Below are positions 1-7,696 of a stretch of DNA of 44,049 bases, in pieces. Numbering within the stretch: the first letter of the stretch is position 1; every line of letters starts with the position of its first letter. The notes under the pieces are model-generated. The model made no database searches. It was not told where the DNA came from and saw nothing but the letters and a program-made list of their open reading frames with translations. Both the position numbers and the translations under genes were made by a program. The stretch comes from Mediterranea sp. (in: CFB group bacteria) (GTDB lineage Bacteria > Bacteroidota > Bacteroidia > Bacteroidales > Bacteroidaceae), in contig JAISIZ010000087.1 in assembly GCA_031261785.1 (NCBI GenBank), forward strand, positions 1-44,049, in the 5' to 3' direction.

Positions 1-2
1 GC

Positions 3-938
3 ATGGTGAATATATCGCATGTGGGAAAGTCGATTTCTATTATTCCTGATAAAATCGAAGAAGTGGATTATTTTTTGGAGCATACAGATAGGAAACCACA
101 CTATATTGATGATGAGAAGCGATATGCCGCTTATCTATCCAACCCTCAATTGCCGGTATTGCTAACCGATAACAGGGATTTGCTCGTGAAGAAATTGCAG
201 ACAGAGTTTCCTCATATACTCATAAAAGATGAGCATTCGGTAGTAGAACTGAAAAACATGCTTTACGACGAAGTTATGAAACGACAAGGGAATCTTATCG
301 CCGAACAAGTCACAGCTATCAAAGATTACCGTCTATATAATGAGATTGATACTGTTTTCTCGCAGATAGCGGACAAATCTCTATACGACATTCCGTTGAT
401 GCTGGAATGGAATACGTGGCGCGCAATGACTATGCTTGATGGCGGAAACATCAAAGCTAATCTGAAATATGACGACTATGGTAATCCAATGTCCACAGCG
501 CAAGGCAACATGGCAGATATAGTTTGCGATTACGGAGATTTTGGTTTGACAGTTGAAGTTACTATGCAGATGGGACAACGCCAATATGAAACGGAAGGCG
601 AACCCGTTGCTCGGCATCTTGCCAAGTTGAAGAAAGAGATAGGCAAGCCATCTTATTGCTTGTTTGTTGCGCCGGAAATCAACGAAGCCTGTATAGCTCA
701 CTTCTTTATGCTACACAAAACGAATATCAGTTATTACGGAGGGACTTCTACAATTGTTCCTCTTTCGCTCAGGGTCTTCCGCAAGATGGTGGAAGACTCC
801 TATAAAGCATCCTATATCCCAGAGCCGAAACATGTCAAGGGTTTCTTTGAACGTTCTAATGAATTGGCTAATGCAAGCACTGATGAAAAAGCTTGGTATG
901 AAGGAGTAACGAATGAAGCATTGAACTGGTTAAAATAG
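3..938 (+). CDS. AlwI-family type II restriction endonuclease (5' end probably cut off)
   Basis: The protein resembles the AlwI family of type II/IIS restriction endonucleases. Family-like segments are LEWNTWRAMTMLDGG, the MADIVCDYGDFGLTVEVT block and EPVARHLAKLKKEIGKP. D172 and E185 would be the metal-binding acids of a PD-(D/E)XK-type site; a Thr stands where a Lys would complete a canonical E-x-K. Members cleave double-stranded DNA outside an asymmetric site; the site here cannot be read from sequence. The first Met lies at base 3, so the true start is probably upstream and the 311 visible residues are a minimum. The gene ends 11 bases before the GHKL ATPase gene on the same strand, suggesting one operon. 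No partner methyltransferase is visible; it may lie left of the window. The low GC content sets it apart from the core genes. Confidence 0.75.
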   Translation: MVNISHVGKSISIIPDKIEEVDYFLEHTDRKPHYIDDEKRYAAYLSNPQLPVLLTDNRDLLVKKLQTEFPHILIKDEHSVVELKNMLYDEVMKRQGNLIAEQVTAIKDYRLYNEIDTVFSQIADKSLYDIPLMLEWNTWRAMTMLDGGNIKANLKYDDYGNPMSTAQGNMADIVCDYGDFGLTVEVTMQMGQRQYETEGEPVARHLAKLKKEIGKPSYCLFVAPEINEACIAHFFMLHKTNISYYGGTSTIVPLSLRVFRKMVEDSYKASYIPEPKHVKGFFERSNELANASTDEKAWYEGVTNEALNWLK

Positions 939-949
939 AACGACACAAT

Positions 950-2851
950 ATGAAAGATAATGGATTTATTGGATCCCTCTTTGAGGATGATTATATGGTG
1001 CGTTCCTTAGGTGGAATAGTACAACAGCCAGATATTGCATTGATGGAGTTGGTTGCCAATGCATGGGATGCAGGAGCAACTTCAGTAAAAATCTTCATTC
1101 CGGAAAAAATTGGAGATAGATTAACAATAGAGGATAACGGAACAGGCATGTCTTTAGATGATTTCAAAAACAGATGGATGAAGCTGAGATATAATAGGAT
1201 AAAGCACCAAGGGAATAAAGTCACTTTTCCTCCAGGAATACAAAGCACTCGCTTTGCTTATGGACATAATGGTATTGGAAGGCATGGCTTATTGTGCTTC
1301 AATAGTAAAGAATACTTCGTTGTGACAACCAATGAAGGGAAGCAGTTAACATTAACTGTCTCCACTGAGCAAGAGCGTGAGCCAATTGCTGTCATCAATC
1401 AACAGGAGAAAGATGTGAAGACTTCCGAACATGGGACAAGATTAGAAGTTGTGGTTGAACAAAATTTACCAAACATCGAACGCATTCGTAATATTATCGC
1501 CTCAAAATTTCTACATGACCCCCAGTTTTGCATTGAAATAAATCGGACATCTCTTCCTTTAGAGAAATTGGATGGTTTTATGGACGAAAAAACACTCAAC
1601 GTAGAAGGAACAACAATTTCAATGAGCGCAAAATTCTTTGACTCACTACGGGTTACGAGAAAATCTATTTATCAAGGTATTGCTTTTTGGCAAGGAGGAC
1701 GACTTGTTGGCGAACCTTCATGGATTCTGGGACAAGAAGCTATATTGGATGGGCGAACAAAGATTGCCAGACGATATACTGTCGTAATATCCACTAATGA
1801 TTTAAGTGAAGAAGTAGAGGAAGATTGGAGCGCATTTAAAAGGACTGATACTATGCAGAAAGTCTATGGCGTAGTAAGCAAATATGTTAACTCGAAATTC
1901 GCCGAGATAGCCCAAAATTCCGCAGCTGAAACAAAAGCCAACATTCGCCAAGAATTTAAGGAGAAACTCAAAGATGCTTCACCTCTAATGTTATATGAGA
2001 TAGATGAGGTTATTGATAATATTACAATATCTTCCCCAACTGCGAACCAAGAATCTGTATCAGTTGCCGTAGAAGCATTAATCAATTTGGAAAAGAGTAA
2101 AAGTGGCAGAGAATTATTGGCAAAATTGTCACTGATAGATAATGCAGATATAGATGACTTGAACAGATTGCTGGATAAATGGACAGTTAAGGATGCATTG
2201 GTCGTCTTAGACGAAATTGATAATAGGCTAAAAATTATTGAAGCAATTCGCAAGTTGTCAGACGATTCCACAATAGATGAGTTACATATTCTACACCCAC
2301 TCATTACTGATTCCAGATGGCTCTTTGGACCAGAATATGATTCTGCTGAATACACCTCTAACAGACAACTTCAGACTGTTATTGGTAAAATACTAAAAGA
2401 TAAAATAGTTAAGATTGATGGAATAAATTACAAAAAACGACCAGATATTGTTAGCCTATCCAATGCGACAATGTCTGTAACAGGCACGCAGGAATTTGAA
2501 CTGTTATCCACAATACCTAAGATTTTGGTTATTGAGCTTAAAAGAGGTGGCTATAAGATAACACGAGATGAACGCAACCAAGCGCAGGGATATGCAGAAG
2601 ATTTGTTGGCTTCGTTTCCAGCGGCAGCAATAAACGCCTTCGTTGTCGGACATGACATAGCGGATAATGTTCAACGTATTTCCAAAGTTGGTGATACCGA
2701 TGCTGCTAAAGTTTATGTGTCAACTTTCTCGCAATTGGTAGATACGGCAGAAAAAAGACTTTTTGGACTACGGAACAAGCTTAGCTCTCGATATGATGAT
2801 ATTCCCGGAATGGAGTTATATGCCCAAACACAACTAAGTTTTAGGGGTTAA
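950..2851 (+). CDS. GHKL (MutL/MORC-like) ATPase with C-terminal PD-(D/E)XK-like nuclease site
   Basis: The N-terminal 120 residues carry a Bergerat ATP-binding fold: N-box ELVANAWDAGA (E33, N37, D40), G1 box DNGTGM (62-67) and glycine-rich lid YGHNGIGRHG (about 104-113). A long helical middle (about 300-480) follows. The C-terminus has RPDIV (D499), then VIELKRGG (E529, K531) and a downstream QAQGY, the order seen in PD-(D/E)XK nucleases. GHKL ATPases of the MutL/MORC type are known companions of restriction-modification genes and act as ATP-gated clamps. Fusion to a nuclease-like end beside an AlwI-type enzyme suggests a restriction or anti-phage effector; that role is inferred. The start at 950 follows the upstream stop by 11 bases. 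GC content is low, like its neighbour. A Shedu-like or MutL-endonuclease-like reading of the C-terminus is the main alternative. Confidence 0.75.
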   Translation: MKDNGFIGSLFEDDYMVRSLGGIVQQPDIALMELVANAWDAGATSVKIFIPEKIGDRLTIEDNGTGMSLDDFKNRWMKLRYNRIKHQGNKVTFPPGIQSTRFAYGHNGIGRHGLLCFNSKEYFVVTTNEGKQLTLTVSTEQEREPIAVINQQEKDVKTSEHGTRLEVVVEQNLPNIERIRNIIASKFLHDPQFCIEINRTSLPLEKLDGFMDEKTLNVEGTTISMSAKFFDSLRVTRKSIYQGIAFWQGGRLVGEPSWILGQEAILDGRTKIARRYTVVISTNDLSEEVEEDWSAFKRTDTMQKVYGVVSKYVNSKFAEIAQNSAAETKANIRQEFKEKLKDASPLMLYEIDEVIDNITISSPTANQESVSVAVEALINLEKSKSGRELLAKLSLIDNADIDDLNRLLDKWTVKDALVVLDEIDNRLKIIEAIRKLSDDSTIDELHILHPLITDSRWLFGPEYDSAEYTSNRQLQTVIGKILKDKIVKIDGINYKKRPDIVSLSNATMSVTGTQEFELLSTIPKILVIELKRGGYKITRDERNQAQGYAEDLLASFPAAAINAFVVGHDIADNVQRISKVGDTDAAKVYVSTFSQLVDTAEKRLFGLRNKLSSRYDDIPGMELYAQTQLSFRG

Positions 2852-2878
2852 GATAATGCTTTCTTTTCTATTTCTGCA

Positions 2879-2945
2879 AATTCGGCACACGGCGTGTGCC
2901 GAATTCAATACCTGCTCAAATTCGGCGGTCGCCGACCGCCGAATT
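2879..2945. terminator. Two adjacent perfect palindromes between convergent genes
   Basis: There are two 27-bp perfect inverted repeats, each with 13-base arms around a single central base. The first (2879-2905) has arms AATTCGGCACACG/CGTGTGCCGAATT; the second (2919-2945) has AATTCGGCGGTCG/CGACCGCCGAATT. They share the outer AATTCGG and differ in the inner arm. They lie between the plus-strand ATPase gene and the minus-strand recombinase remnant, so a bidirectional terminator is the simple reading. There is no clear U-tract; recombination or protein-binding sites are alternatives. Confidence 0.5.
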
Positions 2946-2951
2946 CATCCC

Positions 2952-3944
2952 TCACCACTTCAACTCCGGCAAACTGTTTATCGCATTCTCCTTCAACTTA
3001 TTCACTGCACGGGTGTACTTCTCCGTATGTTTCAGCCCGCTATGCCCCAACAAGCTGGCTACCGTCTTGATGTTGGCACCATTATTCAGTATGTTCACCG
3101 CAAAAGAGTGCCGAGCACAATGCCAACTGATGTGCTTATTGATGCCGGCACGCTTTACCCAGCGCTTTACGGACTTGCAGCAGCTTTCGTAGGAAGGCAA
3201 CGGAAAGATAAGTGCATCCAAATCTCCGTCGGCTGGCGGATTACCGATAAGTGAGAGCAGTCCCTCGTTCAACGGAATGACCACACCGCTATTCGCCGAG
3301 TGCCCTTTCGTTTTGTTCTGTTCAAACTTCAACAGTTGGTTGGAGTAATCGACATTGTGAAAGGTCAACTCTTTCACATCGCAGAAGCGTAGCCCGCAGT
3401 AGAGGCAGAAGATAAAAGCACGTCTCACGTGCGGGTTCTCATTCTCGTAGTGGCAGCTTATCAGGAGTTGAATCTCTTCGATGGAGAGCACATCTTTGCG
3501 TAGTATATGGTCGTCAACTTTGCATTCCACATGGATTCTTGAGCAAGATGTCGTTCTCTACTGCTTGGTGGATAACCTTTTTGAACCTCTGGAAAATGCT
3601 CTTTGCACCTTCCCCTACACTACGGCTTTGCAGGTAGTCAACAAACTCCGTCATCATCTCTTTGGTGATATGCTCGCCACGAATGCTTTGCTCGTATAGC
3701 GGTACTTCTCTTTGAGGAAGTCCTTGAAACGACTAAGGGCTATCTGCATCATGCGGAGGTCTTTCTTCGTGTAGCTGTCGATATAGGCTTGGAAGTAATC
3801 CAAGAAGTTGGCACTGTGGTCTTTCCGCAGGCGATAACCCAGCATGCTCTCTTTGAACTCCTGTTCCCGTTCGGCGCGTATCTTCATTGCTACTTTAGGC
3901 GCTTCAGGATACCTGGAGTAACGGTCCAGTACGAATCCTGCCAC
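2952..3944 (-). pseudogene. Tyrosine recombinase/integrase, disrupted by two frameshifts and 5' truncation
   Basis: Three reading-frame pieces together give a Bacteroides-type phage integrase. The N-terminal piece (about 3690-3944) has a SAM-like core-binding segment, from MLGYRLRKDHSANFLDYF on. The middle piece (about 3530-3690) reads EQSIRGEHITKEMM and FQRFKKVIHQAVENDILL in another frame. The catalytic piece (2952-3530) has GLRFCD (Arg), NKTKG (Lys), HCARH (HxxR) and LLGHSGLKHTEKY (His and Tyr). Frame changes fall near 3695 and near 3530. The usual N-terminal arm-binding domain is missing upstream of 3944, where the sequence turns into an unrelated plus-strand gene tail. The enzyme is therefore probably dead, and the piece marks the edge of a formerly mobile element that carried the restriction genes. 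Confidence 0.8.
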
Positions 3945-4152
3945 GGGGCTGGTTCGTCAGCAAGAGGCTTACGACAGGGCCCTGAAGATTGCCCGAGACA
4001 AAAAAGAACAGGGAACTCCCTATGAGGAATCGGTTACGTCGGTCTACCGCCTGGTCGGCTCTATTTGCAAGATGAGAAGTACGGAAGAGCAGAGGGCATT
4101 GGAAGAAGGACCAATCCCAAAAAAGAAGAAGAGAACGAGGCCGCATCGCTGA
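3922..4152 (+). pseudogene. 3' fragment of an unrecognised gene
   Basis: An open frame with no plausible start runs to a TGA at 4150-4152. From about 3946 it reads like genuine charged protein (QQEAYDRALKIARDKKEQG and YRLVGSICKM) and ends in a basic PKKKKRTRPHR tail. The recombinase remnant on the other strand stops making sense at the same point, so the junction is probably around 3935-3945. I do not recognise the family. It may be the surviving end of the gene into which the island inserted. From 4153 to 4218 I see no gene, only the downstream flank of the PhoH-family gene. Confidence 0.4.
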
Positions 4153-4218
4153 CTGAAGGTTTTTGGGCATCCTTTGGTTCGAGTGATGCAGCCTCGTATC
4201 CACAATACGTTTCTGCGC

Positions 4219-5544
4219 TCAGAGCAAGTTGCTCGCCAGCTCGCTCAGCTCGCTTCGCTCGCCTTTCACGAGGTTGATGTGGGCGAAGAGGTTCTGGTCC
4301 TTCATGCGGTCGATCATGTAGACGAGGCCGTTGGACTGGTGGTCGAGGTAGGGTTGGTCGATCTGCTGGATGTCGCCGGTGAAGATCATCTTCGTGCCTT
4401 CGCCCGCCCGGGTGATGATGGTCTTGATCTCGTTGGGCGTCAGGTTTTGCGCCTCGTCCACGATGCAGTACATCTCGCTCAGGCTCCGTCCGCGGATGAA
4501 GGCGAGCGCCTCGATGACCAATTGCTCGCTTTTCTGCATCTCCGCGATGCGCTTGGCCTCGGTGGAGGTGGGCGAAAACTGTCGCTTGATGACGTTGAGG
4601 TTGTCGAACAGCGGCTGCATGTAGGGGGCCACCTTCTCTTGCGCGTCGCCGGGCAGGAAGCCGATGTCCTTGTTGGACAGGGCGACGATGGGTCGCGCCA
4701 GGAGGATTTGTTTGTAGTCGTTCAGGTTGCTCAGGGCGGCGGCCAGGGCGAGGAGCGTCTTGCCGGTTCCCGCCTTTCCGGTGAGCGCCACGAGCTTGAT
4801 GTCGGGGTCGTTCAGGATCTCGAAGGCGAAAGCCTGCTCGGCGTTGCGCGGCTCGATGCCGTAGTTCTTGCCTTTCATCACTCGCCCGATGGTGCGGCTG
4901 AAGGGATTGTAGCGGGCCAGCACGCTGTTGCGCTCGCTCTTGAGCACGAAGCATTCGTTGGGATGCACCAGCTCGCGGAAGTCGAACTCACCGATATCGA
5001 TGCCCTCGCGGGAGGAGTAGATGCGGTCGATGAGGGCGGGGTCGATGTTCTCGAACACCTCGTTGCGCTTCTCGAAGACGTCGACGTTGACCACCTTGTC
5101 GGTGATGTAGTCCTCGCAGTTGAGACCGATGGAGCGCGCCTTCATGCGCAGGTTCACGTCCTTGGTGACGAGTATGGACTTCATCCTGGGATGTTTAGCC
5201 GCGACATATTCGGTGGCGGCGAGGATGTAGTGGTCGGGTTTCTTGGCGGGAAACGACTCCCAAACCTTGGGGGCGTCGATGCCGCCCGTCACCACGAAGA
5301 GGCGGCCCAGCCCGTCGCCCAGCTCCACGCCGCGCGAGAATAGCTCGTCGCTGGTCAGGTCGTCGAGCTCGCGGACGAATTCGCGGGCGTTGTAGTTGAT
5401 CTGCTCATTTCCTTTCTTGAACTTGTCCAGCTCCTCGAGTACGGTGAGTGGGAGGTAGATGTCGTTCTCCTGGAAATTTTTCAGGCAACTGTAGTCGTGA
5501 AGGATAACATTGGTATCCAATACAAAGTTTTTCTTGATTCCCAT
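4219..5544 (-). CDS. PhoH-family ATPase with N-terminal PIN domain
   Basis: The protein has 441 residues with two domains. The N-terminal PIN domain (about 1-150) starts with FVLDTNVILHD and has later conserved acids typical of PIN ribonucleases. The C-terminal PhoH ATPase domain (about 215-441) has Walker A GKAGTGKT (about 254-262) and Walker B MYCIVDEAQN. This PIN-PhoH arrangement occurs in YlaK-type proteins across bacteria and is thought to act as an ATP-dependent RNA-processing or helicase-like enzyme; the cellular substrate is not settled. It faces away from folC across a 137-bp intergenic region. Length and motifs look complete. This is the first gene with the GC-rich composition of the rest of the window. 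Confidence 0.9.
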   Translation of the reverse strand: MGIKKNFVLDTNVILHDYSCLKNFQENDIYLPLTVLEELDKFKKGNEQINYNAREFVRELDDLTSDELFSRGVELGDGLGRLFVVTGGIDAPKVWESFPAKKPDHYILAATEYVAAKHPRMKSILVTKDVNLRMKARSIGLNCEDYITDKVVNVDVFEKRNEVFENIDPALIDRIYSSREGIDIGEFDFRELVHPNECFVLKSERNSVLARYNPFSRTIGRVMKGKNYGIEPRNAEQAFAFEILNDPDIKLVALTGKAGTGKTLLALAAALSNLNDYKQILLARPIVALSNKDIGFLPGDAQEKVAPYMQPLFDNLNVIKRQFSPTSTEAKRIAEMQKSEQLVIEALAFIRGRSLSEMYCIVDEAQNLTPNEIKTIITRAGEGTKMIFTGDIQQIDQPYLDHQSNGLVYMIDRMKDQNLFAHINLVKGERSELSELASNLL

Positions 5545-5623
5545 GATGATTTTAGAATTAAAATGTTGATATTTGCACGTTCATTCGTCGGAGCTTCCCC
5601 GCTTGGGGCATCCTTAACGATGG

Positions 5624-5631
5624 TAAAGATA
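5624..5631 (-). promoter_or_regulatory. Candidate -7 element for the PhoH-family gene
   Basis: On the minus strand these bases read TATCTTTA, one mismatch from the Bacteroidota -7 consensus TAnnTTTG. They lie about 80 bases upstream of the start. No good -33 TTTG is seen at the right distance. A short CCCCGCTTGGGG hairpin sequence follows in the leader (5598-5609). For folC on the plus strand I see no convincing promoter in the same gap. Confidence 0.4.
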
Positions 5632-5681
5632 GATAATCCGTTGTAGTAAAAGCAATGGGCTAACGTTAAATATTATAAAAA

Positions 5682-7256
5682 ATGAATTATCAAGAAACAA
5701 TCGCCTATCTGTTCGAGAGCGCACCCATGTTCCAGCAGATAGGGGGAGAGGCTTACAAGCCGGGGTTGGCGACAACCGAGAAGCTCGACGAGCACTTCGG
5801 GCATCCGCACCGGCAGTTCAAAACCATTCACGTGGGCGGCACCAACGGCAAGGGTTCGTGCGCGCACAGTATCGCCGCCGTGCTGCAAGTGGCGGGCTAT
5901 AAGGTGGGGCTGTACACTTCGCCGCACCTGCTGGATTTTCGTGAGCGCATCCGCGTAGGGGGCGAGATGGTGCCCGAGCAGTACGTGGTGGATTTCGTGG
6001 AGCGCAACCGCGCCTTCTTCGAGCCGTTGCGTCCCTCGTTCTTCGAGTTGACCACCGCCATGGCGTTCCGTTACTTCGCCGACCAGCAAATCGACGTGGC
6101 CGTGGTAGAGGTGGGCATGGGCGGACGATTGGACTGCACCAACATCATCAGTCCCGACCTTTGCGTCATCACTAACATCGGCATGGACCATACGCAGTAT
6201 CTGGGCCACACGCTGGAGAAGATAGCCCGCGAGAAGGCGGGAATCATCAAACGGGGCACGCCCGTGGTGATAGGCCGCGCCGAGGGGGAAGTACGACGAG
6301 TATTCGAAGAGAAGGCCAAGGAGATGGAGGCGCCGATCGTGTTCGCGGAGCGGTTCAAGAGAGCGGTGATCTATGGTGAATTCTGGATAGAATCACTGCC
6401 AAGCATTAAAGAGAAATTGAGGAAAGAAGTGGAGGAAGACCAAGTGCTTACCCAAGATAAGTATGATTTCGTTGATTATAATCGCAACAATGAGCATGTG
6501 ATTGATTTGAGAGACTTGTCCTGGATAGAAGAGCTGTTTCCTTATCTGGATTTGTCGGTCGATGATATAGAAGCTGTCTGCGAGAAGCTGATGAAAACGA
6601 ATGATACCGTCTGGTTAGGTATCGATTACGTTGCCACCCAGCTCTTCTTTTTTGAGTTGCAGGGATACTATCAAGCGGAAAACATACTCACGATACTTAC
6701 GGCAATCCGTGAGCTGCGGTCATTGGGCTATGGAATTAGTCGGCGGGATGTCTTGATCGGACTGGCCAACGTCACTGAACTGACGGGGTTTATGGGACGT
6801 TACCAAATCCTGGCTACGCGCCCTTTATTGGTTTGTGATACGGGACATAATGTGGACGGAATGAGATGGCATAAAGCACTCTTTGATCAGTACACCGAAG
6901 ATAGCAATACTGAGCTTCACATCGTTCTTGGAGTGGTCGACGATAAAGACGTGCGTGGCATGCTCGAGCTGTTGCCGAAGAATAAATTCGGCAAGCGGAA
7001 CCGGAACGTCCACTATTATTTCACCCAGGCCAACGTGAAGCGCGCCATGCCCGCTGAGCGCCTGCGGCTCCTGGCAGATTCGTCGCGTCTGAAAGGCACC
7101 GCCTATCCCACCGTGATAGAAGCCGTACAAGCGGCATTGAAAGACTGCCCCCCGGACGAAGACAACATGATCTTCGTGGGAGGCAGTACGTTTGTGGTGG
7201 CCGATTTGTTAGCGAACCGCGATGCACTCGATCTCCACCAGCGCACCCTTGGGTAA
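5682..7256 (+). CDS. folC: Dihydrofolate synthase / folylpolyglutamate synthase
   Basis: FolC adds glutamate to dihydropteroate and to tetrahydrofolates using ATP, in the cytoplasm. It shows the Mur-ligase P-loop GTNGKGS (53-59), the YTSPHL segment, VEVGMGGRLDCTN and the C-terminal DTGHNVDGM. At 524 residues it is about 80-90 residues longer than the usual 430. The extra stretch (about residues 228-310, bases 6363-6610) sits between the central domain and the conserved ELQGYYQAEN segment. From about 6360 to 7015 the DNA is clearly AT-richer than on either side, so a block of the gene seems to have been exchanged by recombination. The reading frame is intact throughout. The 3' end overlaps ridA tail to tail by 48 bases. 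Confidence 0.92.
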   Translation: MNYQETIAYLFESAPMFQQIGGEAYKPGLATTEKLDEHFGHPHRQFKTIHVGGTNGKGSCAHSIAAVLQVAGYKVGLYTSPHLLDFRERIRVGGEMVPEQYVVDFVERNRAFFEPLRPSFFELTTAMAFRYFADQQIDVAVVEVGMGGRLDCTNIISPDLCVITNIGMDHTQYLGHTLEKIAREKAGIIKRGTPVVIGRAEGEVRRVFEEKAKEMEAPIVFAERFKRAVIYGEFWIESLPSIKEKLRKEVEEDQVLTQDKYDFVDYNRNNEHVIDLRDLSWIEELFPYLDLSVDDIEAVCEKLMKTNDTVWLGIDYVATQLFFFELQGYYQAENILTILTAIRELRSLGYGISRRDVLIGLANVTELTGFMGRYQILATRPLLVCDTGHNVDGMRWHKALFDQYTEDSNTELHIVLGVVDDKDVRGMLELLPKNKFGKRNRNVHYYFTQANVKRAMPAERLRLLADSSRLKGTAYPTVIEAVQAALKDCPPDEDNMIFVGGSTFVVADLLANRDALDLHQRTLG

Positions 7257-7583
7257 CGCCTTGACGGCTACCGCCGAGCGGGCGGGGAAAGCGCCGTCGA
7301 AGTAGGTGGCATACACGCCATTCATCCCGGCGAACAGCGACATGTCCTGGAGGAAGACGGTGGTCTTCACGATGTGGCCCATCGTGAGGCCCGCTTCCTC
7401 GAGGATATGCTTCATGTTGGCCAATGATTGGCGTGTTTGTTCTTCCACACCCTCGGGCATCTGGCCCGTGGCGGCGTCGATGGGCAGTTGGCCCGACACG
7501 AACACCATTCCGCCGGCTTCCGTCGCCTGGCTATAGGGGCCGATGGCTCCCGGCGCTTTCGCGCTGCTGATTACTTTCTTCAT
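7209..7583 (-). CDS. ridA: RidA-family 2-iminobutanoate/2-iminopropanoate deaminase
   Basis: This 124-residue protein has the full YjgF/YER057c/UK114 fold: GPYSQA near the N-terminus, FVSGQLPID, and FPARSAVAV with the conserved substrate-binding Arg, ending in VEIECIAVR. RidA hydrolyses reactive enamine/imine intermediates made by PLP enzymes, protecting other enzymes from damage. It acts in the cytoplasm as a trimer. The gene converges with folC, and the last 48 bases of each overlap on opposite strands. Its start lies 184 bases downstream of the end of the next minus-strand gene (7697), across a pyrimidine-rich repeat. Confidence 0.92.
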   Translation of the reverse strand: MKKVISSAKAPGAIGPYSQATEAGGMVFVSGQLPIDAATGQMPEGVEEQTRQSLANMKHILEEAGLTMGHIVKTTVFLQDMSLFAGMNGVYATYFDGAFPARSAVAVKALPKGALVEIECIAVR

Positions 7584-7614
7584 TGCTTCTTATCGTTTTA
7601 AAGTGATTGTCGTT

Positions 7615-7690
7615 CTTCCCGTCAATTCGTCTTCCCGTCAATGGGTCTCCTCGTCGACAGGTCTTCTCGTCAACTGTTCTCTCCTCGTCT
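7615..7690. repeat. Imperfect 16-bp tandem repeat
   Basis: Five imperfect copies of a CTTCYCGTCAA word start at about 7615, 7631, 7647, 7663 and 7681, giving a period near 16 bp. They fill most of the gap between ridA and the upstream gene. They encode nothing I recognise; ridA's promoter must lie in or next to them, but no clear TAnnTTTG is visible. Confidence 0.5.
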
Positions 7691-7696
7691 CCCCTT

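Noticed and set aside
4174..5343. Long plus-strand open frame opposite the PhoH-family gene
   Set aside because: It is a mirror of the GC-rich coding strand, with low-complexity Val/Leu/Asp/His composition and no known motif.
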